Positions 7,729 to 15,742 of a DNA stretch of 64,000 bases are shown here, in pieces (positions within the stretch are counted from its first letter, which is position 1; each line of letters opens with the position of its first letter). The stretch lies in contig NZ_CP135162.1 in the NCBI RefSeq assembly GCF_001940165.2, forward strand, positions 2,013,501 to 2,077,500. The letters run 5' to 3'. The notes under the pieces were generated by a model. The model did no database searches and was not told the origin of the DNA. It saw only the letters and a program-made list of their open reading frames with translations. Origin of the DNA: Roseburia sp. 831b. Lineage in GTDB: Bacteria > Bacillota > Clostridia > Lachnospirales > Lachnospiraceae. Position numbers and translations under genes: made by a program.

Positions 7729-10179
7729 TTATTCCTTTAACGAAAAATCTGCCTTATCCAATGTCAAATTAGGATTATAGTACGGATCTCCTGCTTCTAA
7801 CTCCTTACTCCAACTTTCAATAAATCTTGCAACCTCAGAATTAAACCGTTCCACCTTCTCTGGTGTATCCTCTAATCCTCTTGACTTTGATTCATAATGA
7901 TATAATTCTGCTGCCGGGTTATACACAATTAATTTGCCTAATGTGCGAACCTTCATGCAAAAATCAATGTCATTAAAAGCGACACGATATTCCTCTGTCA
8001 AGCCGCCTACTGCCTCGAAAATCTCTTTTTTGACCATCATACATGCAGCTGTTACAGCTGACAAATCCTGTGCACAAATAATTCTCGAAAAATAGCCATC
8101 ATCAAATCTGGACAAACCTATGAATGCATGACCCGCCATTCCACCAAATCCAAGAATTACTCCTGCGTGCTGAATTGTATCATCCTCATAATATAATCTT
8201 GCTCCCACAATTCCCACATCATCGCGCATGCAATATCCTAGCATTTCTTTCAGACAATCTGGATTAATAATCTCTGTATCATTATTCAGGAGAAGAATAT
8301 ATTCTCCTTTAGCATTTTTTACACCATAATTATTAATTCTAGAAAAATTAAATTCACCTTCATAGTACAAAACTGTAACATTTTCTTTCTCTTCGATTTC
8401 TTTATAATAATCAAACGTTTCCTGTTCTGTACTATTGTTCTCAACAATAACGAACTCAAAATTTCGGTAGGTTGACTTTTCCTCTATTGAATCCATACAT
8501 TTTTTCAAATCATCAACATGATCTTTATTTGGAATAACAATAGATATTAATGGCTGTCCTTCCCATAAAAATTTTGTTTTGTACATTCCATAAAACTGTC
8601 CATGTTCCACTTCTGCCGGAATCCCAATCCTGTCGTAATGCTCCTGAACCGCTTTTCTTCCGGCTTCAAAGGCATACATCTTGCTCTCTGGATTGGAAGC
8701 CGTAGAATTAATATGACATCTCCAATGATATAAAATCTTTGGAATATGCTTTATATTCTTTGCCACCTCCGTGCAGCGCAAAATGAAATCATGATCCTGC
8801 GCGCCGTCAAATTCCGAACGGAGCATACCGACTTTCTCGATAATTTCTTTTTTTACGACAAACAAATGACAGATATAATTCATGCTACATAAAAGGTCTA
8901 TATTAAAATCAGATTTAAAATGTGGTTCAAAATATTTTTTCCCACTCATATCTACCTTGTCTTCATCTGAATAAATAATATCTATCGTAGCATCCTCATT
9001 TAATACTCTTGCACACTCAAACAGTGCATTTGCCGGCATAATATCATCATGGTCTGCTAACACGATAAACTCCCCTGCCGCCATTTCAATTGCAGCATTT
9101 GTATTCTTTGAAATTCCCTTATTCTCTTCTAATTCCTTGTATTCAATTCTTGAATCTTTCCGCGCGTACTCTTTCAAATATGGACTAAGTAAGCTTTTAT
9201 CTTCCGAAGCATCCGCAAGACAAAGCTGCCAATTGGTATAGGTCTGTCCTATAATGGAATCCACCATTTCTTTTAAATACTTTGGTCTTGTATTGTAAAG
9301 TGGAATAACGATACTGAATGTTGGCTGATAAGCAAATGTTGTATTTCTCTGTTCTTCCAATTCCTCTTGCTTTACCCCATACTTTTGAATCCACTCTTTA
9401 TATTTAAACTTTGCATCATCTACATCTTTTTCACCTAGCAATTTTGCCTTCGTTTTTATCAATGCAGCCGCCAATCCGTATCTTCTAAGGTAATTGATTC
9501 CTTTCACGAAAACACCTGGCTCTTTTCCATCTGCATTCAGACTGCGAATAGCTGTATCATATACAGATTCCTTCTCACCACACGACAAGAAAAGCTTTCC
9601 TCGATTAAATTTATTTACTGGTGCTTCAATTTTAAAACCACACATGTAATCATCATCAATCTCTTCAAATACAGCCTTTACATCTCTTCTGTAATTTCTA
9701 GTGATTTCATATTTAATCTCATTTCCTTTGTGATCTACCAGCCTATATTTTATCTCTCCATCTGCTACGGCCCAACCTGCCAGTATCAATTTTCCATCTA
9801 CGTATTGATCTGTCTCCACATAACACTCTATACTATCACGTCTTCTTTGCAGCCAGTCTGACTTCAAAGCCATCGTTAATACCTTTTTGTCACCATTGAC
9901 GCAGTAAATCCGTAATTCTTTTGCCTCTCTCCAGTTATCCGGCAAATGGACAATCCCCTGTATCTCCTCACTTACATTTGCCTTATAACGCAGGTACTTT
10001 TGTCTGACTGGTATTCCTGCCTGATTATGGTATTCTATTTCAAGTTTCTTTTTATCTAAAAATACTTCTAAGTATCTTTTTTCTGGGTTGTCATCACGAT
10101 ACCATCCAAAAAAGATAATCGTATTTTCTTCATATATATGAAATCTCAAATTTTCTAATATAAAATCGTAATTCTCCAT
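7729..10179 (-). CDS. Tandem GT2 glycosyltransferase with N-terminal beta-sandwich-like region
   Basis: An 816-residue protein. Residues 1-215 form an extra region with two similar beta-rich stretches (IIFFGWYRDD near 21 and LILAGWAVADGEIKYRLVD near 131), as seen in accessory domains of large Firmicute glycosyltransferases. After the family leader (INYLRRYGLAAALIKTKAK) come two GT2 domains: TFSIVIPLYNT with DHDD at 376-379, and LISIVIPNKDH at about 545 with LLLNNDTEI. It should add one or two kinds of sugar to a lipid-linked glycan on the inner membrane face. It is first of a three-gene operon with the shorter paralogue and GtrA, and has an extended -10 promoter in the divergent region. The linkage is unknown. 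Confidence 0.88.
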   Translation of the reverse strand: MENYDFILENLRFHIYEENTIIFFGWYRDDNPEKRYLEVFLDKKKLEIEYHNQAGIPVRQKYLRYKANVSEEIQGIVHLPDNWREAKELRIYCVNGDKKVLTMALKSDWLQRRRDSIECYVETDQYVDGKLILAGWAVADGEIKYRLVDHKGNEIKYEITRNYRRDVKAVFEEIDDDYMCGFKIEAPVNKFNRGKLFLSCGEKESVYDTAIRSLNADGKEPGVFVKGINYLRRYGLAAALIKTKAKLLGEKDVDDAKFKYKEWIQKYGVKQEELEEQRNTTFAYQPTFSIVIPLYNTRPKYLKEMVDSIIGQTYTNWQLCLADASEDKSLLSPYLKEYARKDSRIEYKELEENKGISKNTNAAIEMAAGEFIVLADHDDIMPANALFECARVLNEDATIDIIYSDEDKVDMSGKKYFEPHFKSDFNIDLLCSMNYICHLFVVKKEIIEKVGMLRSEFDGAQDHDFILRCTEVAKNIKHIPKILYHWRCHINSTASNPESKMYAFEAGRKAVQEHYDRIGIPAEVEHGQFYGMYKTKFLWEGQPLISIVIPNKDHVDDLKKCMDSIEEKSTYRNFEFVIVENNSTEQETFDYYKEIEEKENVTVLYYEGEFNFSRINNYGVKNAKGEYILLLNNDTEIINPDCLKEMLGYCMRDDVGIVGARLYYEDDTIQHAGVILGFGGMAGHAFIGLSRFDDGYFSRIICAQDLSAVTAACMMVKKEIFEAVGGLTEEYRVAFNDIDFCMKVRTLGKLIVYNPAAELYHYESKSRGLEDTPEKVERFNSEVARFIESWSKELEAGDPYYNPNLTLDKADFSLKE

Positions 10180-10221
10180 CTTTTACCCTTTTCCATTCTT
10201 TTAAGCTAAGTTACGAGGATT

Positions 10222-10250
10222 ATTCTAACATAAAAGTTGTATAAAGTCTA
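10222..10250 (-). promoter_or_regulatory. Promoter of the tandem-GT2/gtrA operon
   Basis: On the minus strand TAGACT (10245-10250), a 17-nt spacer, then TAGAAT (10222-10227) preceded by TG one base upstream, giving an extended -10. The leader would be about 35 nt. A second TATAAT at 10309-10314 on the same strand has no matching -35. Confidence 0.55.
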
Positions 10251-10326
10251 TTTGCGCATATGATTTAATCTAAATAGCCGTTTTTCTCCATTTTTTTCCT
10301 GTTTTCGTATTATACCTGGATATCTT

Positions 10327-10355
10327 TTGAATCCCCACACATTCTGTGTTAAAAT
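10327..10355 (+). promoter_or_regulatory. Promoter of the DUF5722-type secreted protein gene
   Basis: TTGAAT at 10327-10332, a 17-nt spacer and TAAAAT at 10350-10355, with TGT before the -10 (extended). This places the transcript start near 10362, so translation must begin at the ATG at 10393, not further upstream. Confidence 0.7.
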
Positions 10356-10392
10356 TAGTTGTAAATATTTAATAAATTTAGGAGGACGAGTT

Positions 10393-12435
10393 ATGCACAA
10401 ATTAAAACGTTTCTATGCATTATGCCTTACATTTATAATGTTCTTTTCATTATTTATTCCTGCACATAATGTATACGCATCTGATTCAGAAAATGAAACA
10501 GTTCCAATAGAGAACGATGCTTCCGAAACAGAAGACACTGTTTCTACCCCATCTGATGATATCAGTAATTTGAATGAAAATACTGCAGATGAGAGCTCAA
10601 CTCAAATCATTTCAAAAGGAGCTTCCCAACACGCAACAACAGTAGTTTCATCTCCAACTGGGAAAAAAGGAATTATCGCATCTTATTGGACAGACCCTGG
10701 CACACCATACTACGATGATCCAATCGAACTTGGTGTTGATCACGCATTATTTAACATTGATGTAACTGAATTAGTCAGTACAAACGGCACTGGAGAGCCT
10801 TTCGTATACAATGGGAAAACCTACTACTATAACAATTACGAAGGACAACAGTTATACTATACATTCTTAAGAATGCAAGAAATTCGTGATAAAGGGATTA
10901 CTTTAACAGCACAGGTAAACATGAGCTGGTCTGATGACCCTGCTCTGCAACAGCTTATTTTCCCTTCTGGTAGAGAAGCCGGCCATAATTATTATGCATT
11001 AAATACATCAACAGCAGAATCCCAGGAAATTCTTGCTGCAGCATTCCATTACCTTGTGACCAAGTGTCCTTATGTAAATAACTGGATTGTTGGCTGTGAG
11101 ATTAACAGTCCTGAACAATGCAATTACTGTGGAACTATTGATGTCACAACAAATGTAATTATTGCTGCGCAAACCTACAACTTGATGTATAATGCCATTC
11201 AGGATGTAAATCCTTCTGCAAAAAATTATGTTTGTTTAGATAATATTTGGAACTTTGACAATGGAACCGGCATCCCATCCAAAACATTTCTAGAAGAATT
11301 TGCTAAATATGAAACAGATAAGAACTGGAACCTTGCTTTTCATCCATATCCTGTTCCATACGGCTCCACTGACAACCCATCTGATTGGCTTATGTGGTCA
11401 GAAAAATCTTCCCAAAATGGATATTTAACTCACAATGAATACACCGGTTTCCTTACTGGTGCAAACCTTGAAGTTTTGTCAAATTTTGTAAAAGACAACT
11501 ATGGTTCCTCTCACCGTATCATATTAACAGAATTTGGATATGACTCAAGAGCTGGTGAAGCTAATCAGGCTGCATCCTTATATTACACATACAAGGCTGC
11601 AGAACGAGACAGTATGATCGACGCATGCATTTATCAACCATGGACCGACACTGGCTGGGATTTTAGAGAAATGGGAATTCTCGCTAAAGATGGTACCAAA
11701 CGTCAAATTTATAACGTATTTAAATATATGGACAGCAATCCAGCCCTTGCCTCTGAAAGCTATTATTTAAATGTTCTTGGTATTTCAAATTGGACCGATA
11801 ATATTATTTATAATTATTCAAGTACTACAAATGGTCCTGTCACTATCTCTGGCGTTTATATTCCAGACGATGACGGCAAACAAATAAGAGCTGGTGCTGT
11901 AATTGATACAAACAGTGAAGATCTAACCTATGAATGTACCGTAATTGACTATGATTATGCTGCTTATGGTACCTCTCCTTATCCAGAGGTAAAAACAACC
12001 AAAAACAAATATGATAACTGGATGACATATACACCATCCCACCCAGGAATGTATGGTTTTTGCTGGCGAGCTTATCGTAATGGTTCCATTGTTGCGGAGG
12101 CCGGTGCAACTCATGCATTTGGTACACCAAACGTCATCTCAAGTGCTAAAATTTATGTCCCTGATCGCAATGCTAATACCTTGAGATTTGGAATGGTATA
12201 TGATGCATTAGATAGACAAAATGTAAGAATTCAATGGTTCTTATATCGCCCAGATGATAATGTTTACGAGGCAATTCTTGCAGATGGATTAGTAAAAGAT
12301 TTAGGTGAATGGCAAGAATGGACAAAGAAACCTGGCCGATACTGGATTATGTGTAGAGTTACAGCCATCAATAACCCAAGTTCAAGCCTCTGTTGGGGAG
12401 TTGAAGTTCGTGACGGAGTTGTAATTGATCCGTAA
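10393..12435 (+). CDS. Secreted DUF5722-type glycoside-hydrolase-like protein with shared C-terminal module
   Basis: A 680-residue exported protein. The start is ATG 10393, 7 nt after GGAGG. The signal peptide is residues 1-29 (cleavage likely after NVYA), followed by an acidic linker of about 60 residues. Residues about 90-450 look like the TIM-barrel domain of DUF5722 proteins: Glu236 in VGCEINSP and Glu380 in LTEFGYDS sit where clan GH-A enzymes carry acid/base and nucleophile, and HPYP and YQPWTDTGWDF are typical barrel-end motifs. Residues 485-680 are a duplicated module shared with the GH25 and transglutaminase-like proteins encoded next to it. It likely cleaves or binds a surface or mucosal glycan outside the cell. 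Substrate unknown; catalytic roles are inferred. Confidence 0.8.
   Translation: MHKLKRFYALCLTFIMFFSLFIPAHNVYASDSENETVPIENDASETEDTVSTPSDDISNLNENTADESSTQIISKGASQHATTVVSSPTGKKGIIASYWTDPGTPYYDDPIELGVDHALFNIDVTELVSTNGTGEPFVYNGKTYYYNNYEGQQLYYTFLRMQEIRDKGITLTAQVNMSWSDDPALQQLIFPSGREAGHNYYALNTSTAESQEILAAAFHYLVTKCPYVNNWIVGCEINSPEQCNYCGTIDVTTNVIIAAQTYNLMYNAIQDVNPSAKNYVCLDNIWNFDNGTGIPSKTFLEEFAKYETDKNWNLAFHPYPVPYGSTDNPSDWLMWSEKSSQNGYLTHNEYTGFLTGANLEVLSNFVKDNYGSSHRIILTEFGYDSRAGEANQAASLYYTYKAAERDSMIDACIYQPWTDTGWDFREMGILAKDGTKRQIYNVFKYMDSNPALASESYYLNVLGISNWTDNIIYNYSSTTNGPVTISGVYIPDDDGKQIRAGAVIDTNSEDLTYECTVIDYDYAAYGTSPYPEVKTTKNKYDNWMTYTPSHPGMYGFCWRAYRNGSIVAEAGATHAFGTPNVISSAKIYVPDRNANTLRFGMVYDALDRQNVRIQWFLYRPDDNVYEAILADGLVKDLGEWQEWTKKPGRYWIMCRVTAINNPSSSLCWGVEVRDGVVIDP
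11845..12432 (+). repeat. Shared C-terminal module, copy 1 (inverted relative to copies 2 and 3)
   Basis: Encodes about 196 residues from ISGVYIPDDD to GVVIDP. It is strongly similar, in protein and DNA, to 12511-13093 and 14030-14611, which lie in the opposite direction. Inside it, two units of about 95 residues match each other: YIPDDDxxxIRAGAVIDT with PGMYGFCWRAY, and YVPDRNANTLRFGMVYDA with PGRYWIMCRVTA. Confidence 0.85.
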
Positions 12436-12462
12436 ACTTTTATAATATTATTAGATAATATC

Positions 12463-12505
12463 AAAAAAGCCTGTACAGATGTAACCATCTGCACAGGCTT
12501 TTTTT
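12463..12505. terminator. Bidirectional terminator between DUF5722-type and GH25 genes
   Basis: Arms 12469-12481 (GCCTGTACAGATG) and 12486-12498 (CATCTGCACAGGC) pair with a single internal mismatch around a TAAC loop. T7 follows on the plus strand and A6 precedes it, giving T6 on the minus strand. Confidence 0.92.
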
Positions 12506-12507
12506 CA

Positions 12508-14007
12508 CTAATCAATTACCTTCCCATCTCGAATCTCAACTCCCCAACACATTGTTGAAGCCGGATTATTTGTAGCTGTAACTCTACACATAATCCAATA
12601 TCTACCGGATTTCTTTGTCCATTTTTGACATACTCCAATATTTTTTACTAAATCGTCCGCAAGAATTGATTCGTATACCCCTTCATCTGGCTTATACACA
12701 AACCACTGAATTCTTACATTTTCTTTATCCGTTGCACTAAACACCATTCCAAAGTCCAGCGTCTGTGCATTTCTGTCTGGCACATATATCATTGCATTAG
12801 ATATCTGATTACCAGCAAAATAATGCGTTGCACCATATTCTGATATAATTTTACCATTCTTATAGGCTCTCCAACAGAAACCATACATTCCTGGATGAGA
12901 TGGTGTATATGTCATCCAATTGTCTGTTTTGTCTGCTGTTGTCTTTACTGCTGGAAAAAACGCCGTACCATATGTTGCATAATCATAATCTATCACGGTA
13001 CATTCATATGTAATATCAGAATCATCCGTGTTTATTATTGCTCCCGCTCTTATATTAATAGCGTCATCATCTGGTATGTAAACTCCTGTAATTATTGCAT
13101 CATCTGAAGAATCATACCAAAAATCACAATCCACATTTCCTGTAATACCATCTACTTTTCCGCTCTCAGTATACTGCCAGTATTCATAATCACCTGCATA
13201 TGTCGTCTGTTTTGTATAGTTTGCCAACCAGATTTTATGTGGAATGTTTCCCGCATTTAAGCTATCCTCCAACATACTCTTATTTGCATAAACCATTGGC
13301 GTATATCCTGCCTGCTGGATCCTATCGCAGAATGCATTCACAATAGCCGTTGCTTGCTCTCTTGACAAATTCGCATTTTGCAATCTTCCCGCCTTTACAT
13401 ATTCATAATCAATTACAATAGGCATTGTAATATCGTACCCCGAAATCTTAGACAATGCAAAATCCGCTTCCTCAATTGCTTCGGCCTCCGTAATCGCCTG
13501 GGAGAATATATATGCACCAACCTTCATTCCGGCATTTAAGGCGTTCTGTATATTATCTTTTCCACTTGAATCCTCAACGAGATTTCCTCCGGAATATCCT
13601 CTATAACCAACTCTTATAAATGCATACTCCATTCCGGAATTATTGACACTATTCCAATTTATATTTCCCTGGTAACGGGATACATCTACACCATTTCTTA
13701 TTTTGCAGTCTTTAAACTTATCATTATGTGTATAACCTTCATATGAAAATGCTTCATATCTTGGTGAATAAAAATCTGCCATCCGCTCCTCTAAAAGCTT
13801 TACATATTCCGGATCATCCGGCAACGATTCTATTCCATTCATAAGGCTTTTTTCAAGTTCCTTTGAATCCATTTCGTCTTGATTATTTAACACTTCACTT
13901 GCATCTGTCTCTAATTGAGTGTCTGGCACCTCACTTGCGTGCGTAAGAACCGTGGCAAAATTTAAGATACCAATACAACCAAATATAAAAATTATTTTTC
14001 GTTTCAT
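12508..14007 (-). CDS. Secreted GH25 lysozyme-like muramidase with shared C-terminal module
   Basis: A 499-residue protein. ATG 14007 follows AAGGAAGG by 6 nt, so it is preferred over the in-frame ATG at 14034, which has no site. The signal peptide is residues 1-24 (ends LTHA). Residues about 104-300 are a GH25 domain: NGVDVSRYQG (Asp108), YAFIRVGYRG, and the catalytic Asp200/Glu202 in IVIDYEY, ending in DCDFWYD. GH25 enzymes cut the MurNAc-GlcNAc bond of peptidoglycan. Residues about 306-499 are the shared module. It follows the transglutaminase-like gene by 19 nt and is probably cotranscribed with it, so the IS66 insertion upstream may affect it too. No sortase or choline-binding signal is seen, so the module may hold the enzyme on the wall. 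Confidence 0.92.
   Translation of the reverse strand: MKRKIIFIFGCIGILNFATVLTHASEVPDTQLETDASEVLNNQDEMDSKELEKSLMNGIESLPDDPEYVKLLEERMADFYSPRYEAFSYEGYTHNDKFKDCKIRNGVDVSRYQGNINWNSVNNSGMEYAFIRVGYRGYSGGNLVEDSSGKDNIQNALNAGMKVGAYIFSQAITEAEAIEEADFALSKISGYDITMPIVIDYEYVKAGRLQNANLSREQATAIVNAFCDRIQQAGYTPMVYANKSMLEDSLNAGNIPHKIWLANYTKQTTYAGDYEYWQYTESGKVDGITGNVDCDFWYDSSDDAIITGVYIPDDDAINIRAGAIINTDDSDITYECTVIDYDYATYGTAFFPAVKTTADKTDNWMTYTPSHPGMYGFCWRAYKNGKIISEYGATHYFAGNQISNAMIYVPDRNAQTLDFGMVFSATDKENVRIQWFVYKPDEGVYESILADDLVKNIGVCQKWTKKSGRYWIMCRVTATNNPASTMCWGVEIRDGKVID
12511..13093 (-). repeat. Shared C-terminal module, copy 2
   Basis: Encodes the last about 194 residues of the GH25 protein, from ITGVYIPDDDAINIRAG to EIRDGKVID. 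It is a direct repeat of 14030-14611 and an inverted repeat of 11845-12432. Confidence 0.85.
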
Positions 14008-14026
14008 ATTTACCTTCCTTTTATTT

Positions 14027-15652
14027 CTAATCAATTACTACTCCATTTCTCACTTCAACCCCCCAACACATTGACGATGCCGGATTATTTACAGCTGTAA
14101 CTCTACACATAATCCAATAACGACCTGACTTCTTAGTCCAGCTTTGCCATTCTCCAATATTTTGTACCAAATCGTCTGCAAGAATTGCTTCATATACATT
14201 GTCATCTGGTCTATATAAAAACCATTGTATTCTTACATTTTCCCTTGTCGTTGCATCAAATACCATTCCAAAATTAAGTGTATCTACATTCCTGTCAGGA
14301 ACATATATCATCGCACTGTTAATTTGGTTACCTGCAAAATAATGTGTTGCACCATATTCTGAAACAATTTCCCCATTTCTATAAGCTCTCCAACAAAATC
14401 CATACATTCCCGGATGGGATGGTGTGTATGTCATCCAATTGTCCGTTTTATCCTGCGTTCTCTTCACCTCTGGGAAATATGCTGTGCCATATGTTGCATA
14501 GTCATAATCTATCACGGTACACTCATATGTAACATCTGTTAATTTTGTATCAATGACTGCACCTGCCCGTATATTAACAGCATCGTCATCTGGTATATAT
14601 ACTCCCGTGATAGATACTGTTTCTTCTGGCATTACAACAGTATCTAAATTACATTCTGGAATTGATGTATAAATTGTCCAAATATTTTCTGGATTGTGAC
14701 TTGAATTTCCTTGTGCCACTCTGCTATCGCTAATATTAAGGTATGAATAGGAACTATCCGATGCGTTTCCAACATCATCCCACGTACAGTCAACATTATA
14801 CCAGTTTCCGTACAAATACACCTTGTTCCACTCATGGTCGCTGCTTGTAACTGCTATTGTCTCTATTCCAGCACCGTTACATAGTAACTGCATCGCCTGC
14901 GCATATCCTGCGCATACTGATTTTCCTTCTAAAAAAACGCTTACACAACTTTGATCATATTCACATGTAGAATATATAGTGTTATCCATAATCAAATCAT
15001 ATGCTGCTTTTTCTTTCTCTAAATCTGTTTCATTCCTATTAATAATGTCCATCCAGCTATTTATAACCGTTTGAAATTCATTTCTATAATTAGCCCTTTG
15101 TGCACCACTAACCATATCCATATACATACCGATACACATGTATCCTTGACCATTGACTATATAGTTTCCATACTCACTTGACAGGAAAAAATATTGTGGA
15201 TTAGAATTTCTAAAAATCTGCGCAATAACAAACGCCTCATCCTTTTCCAATCCCTCGTATGACACATAATTTGTATACCCAGACACATTGTTTCCAGAGG
15301 TATCTTGTCTGTAATTGGCATCATTCGAGGATACCAAATAATTCATACATACACTATCTAATCTATCGTAAAACGCCTTCTGCTGCGAATTCAATTGATT
15401 ATAAAAATATGAGTTACTATAATCCTTCCATGATGAAATTTCTGCTGTTGATGCATAATTCTTCTCAATCTGGTCTACTTGTCCATCTGTCGCCTCATAA
15501 AGAACTGCCTGCTGATAGCCATTCTTTTGCTCCGTATTCACTTCATCTGCAAACACCACATTCCCTGTATCTGCTGTTACCAGTGTAAATACAATCAATG
15601 CAAATGCCAGAAATTGTCTTCTTATTCGTTTCACTTTTTCACAAAATAACAT
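14027..15652 (-). CDS. Secreted transglutaminase-like protein with shared C-terminal module
   Basis: A 541-residue exported protein: signal peptide residues 1-35 (ends NVVFA), a helical region, then a transglutaminase-core fold with the triad Cys247 (EGKSVCAGYA), His273 (SDHEWNKV) and Asp288 (YNVDCTWDD). Such bacterial proteins may be cysteine proteases, peptidoglycan-peptide hydrolases or crosslinkers; the sequence does not say which. Residues 348-541 are the duplicated module shared with the GH25 and DUF5722-type proteins. AAAGGAG lies 9 nt before the ATG. An IS66 element now sits 30 nt upstream and separates the gene from its promoter, which is found on the far side at 18509-18537. The downstream GH25 gene follows after 19 nt. 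Confidence 0.85.
   Translation of the reverse strand: MLFCEKVKRIRRQFLAFALIVFTLVTADTGNVVFADEVNTEQKNGYQQAVLYEATDGQVDQIEKNYASTAEISSWKDYSNSYFYNQLNSQQKAFYDRLDSVCMNYLVSSNDANYRQDTSGNNVSGYTNYVSYEGLEKDEAFVIAQIFRNSNPQYFFLSSEYGNYIVNGQGYMCIGMYMDMVSGAQRANYRNEFQTVINSWMDIINRNETDLEKEKAAYDLIMDNTIYSTCEYDQSCVSVFLEGKSVCAGYAQAMQLLCNGAGIETIAVTSSDHEWNKVYLYGNWYNVDCTWDDVGNASDSSYSYLNISDSRVAQGNSSHNPENIWTIYTSIPECNLDTVVMPEETVSITGVYIPDDDAVNIRAGAVIDTKLTDVTYECTVIDYDYATYGTAYFPEVKRTQDKTDNWMTYTPSHPGMYGFCWRAYRNGEIVSEYGATHYFAGNQINSAMIYVPDRNVDTLNFGMVFDATTRENVRIQWFLYRPDDNVYEAILADDLVQNIGEWQSWTKKSGRYWIMCRVTAVNNPASSMCWGVEVRNGVVID
14030..14611 (-). repeat. Shared C-terminal module, copy 3
   Basis: Encodes the last about 194 residues of the transglutaminase-like protein, from ITGVYIPDDDAVNIRAG to EVRNGVVID. 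It runs in the same direction as copy 2 about 1.5 kb away. Confidence 0.85.
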
Positions 15653-15674
15653 ACCCCATATCTCCTTTCCATTT

Positions 15675-15682
15675 ATATGTTC
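15675..15682. repeat. 8-bp target-site duplication, left
   Basis: ATATGTTC directly abuts the left inverted repeat of the IS66 element; the identical octamer lies at 18501-18508. Eight bases is the usual IS66 duplication length. Confidence 0.95.
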
Positions 15683-15717
15683 GTAAACGCACCATAGTCG
15701 GTACTAATACTTGATTA

Positions 15718-15735
15718 GCCGCTCCAAAGAGCGGC
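15718..15735. other. Subterminal GC hairpin of the IS66 element
   Basis: GCCGCTC, loop CAAA, GAGCGGC: a perfect 7-bp stem between the tnpC stop and the left inverted repeat. No T tract follows on the minus strand, so it is not a classic terminator for tnpC. A partly T-rich stretch follows on the plus strand, where it might block inward transcription. Confidence 0.6.
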
Positions 15736-15742
15736 GTTGGTT

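Noticed and set aside
10327..10392. Upstream start for the DUF5722-type protein
   Set aside because: It would begin with TTG inside the -35 box; GGAGG and a signal peptide support ATG 10393.
15718..15735. Intrinsic terminator after tnpC
   Set aside because: The stem is perfect, but the minus-strand sequence after it is TAATCAAG, with no T tract.
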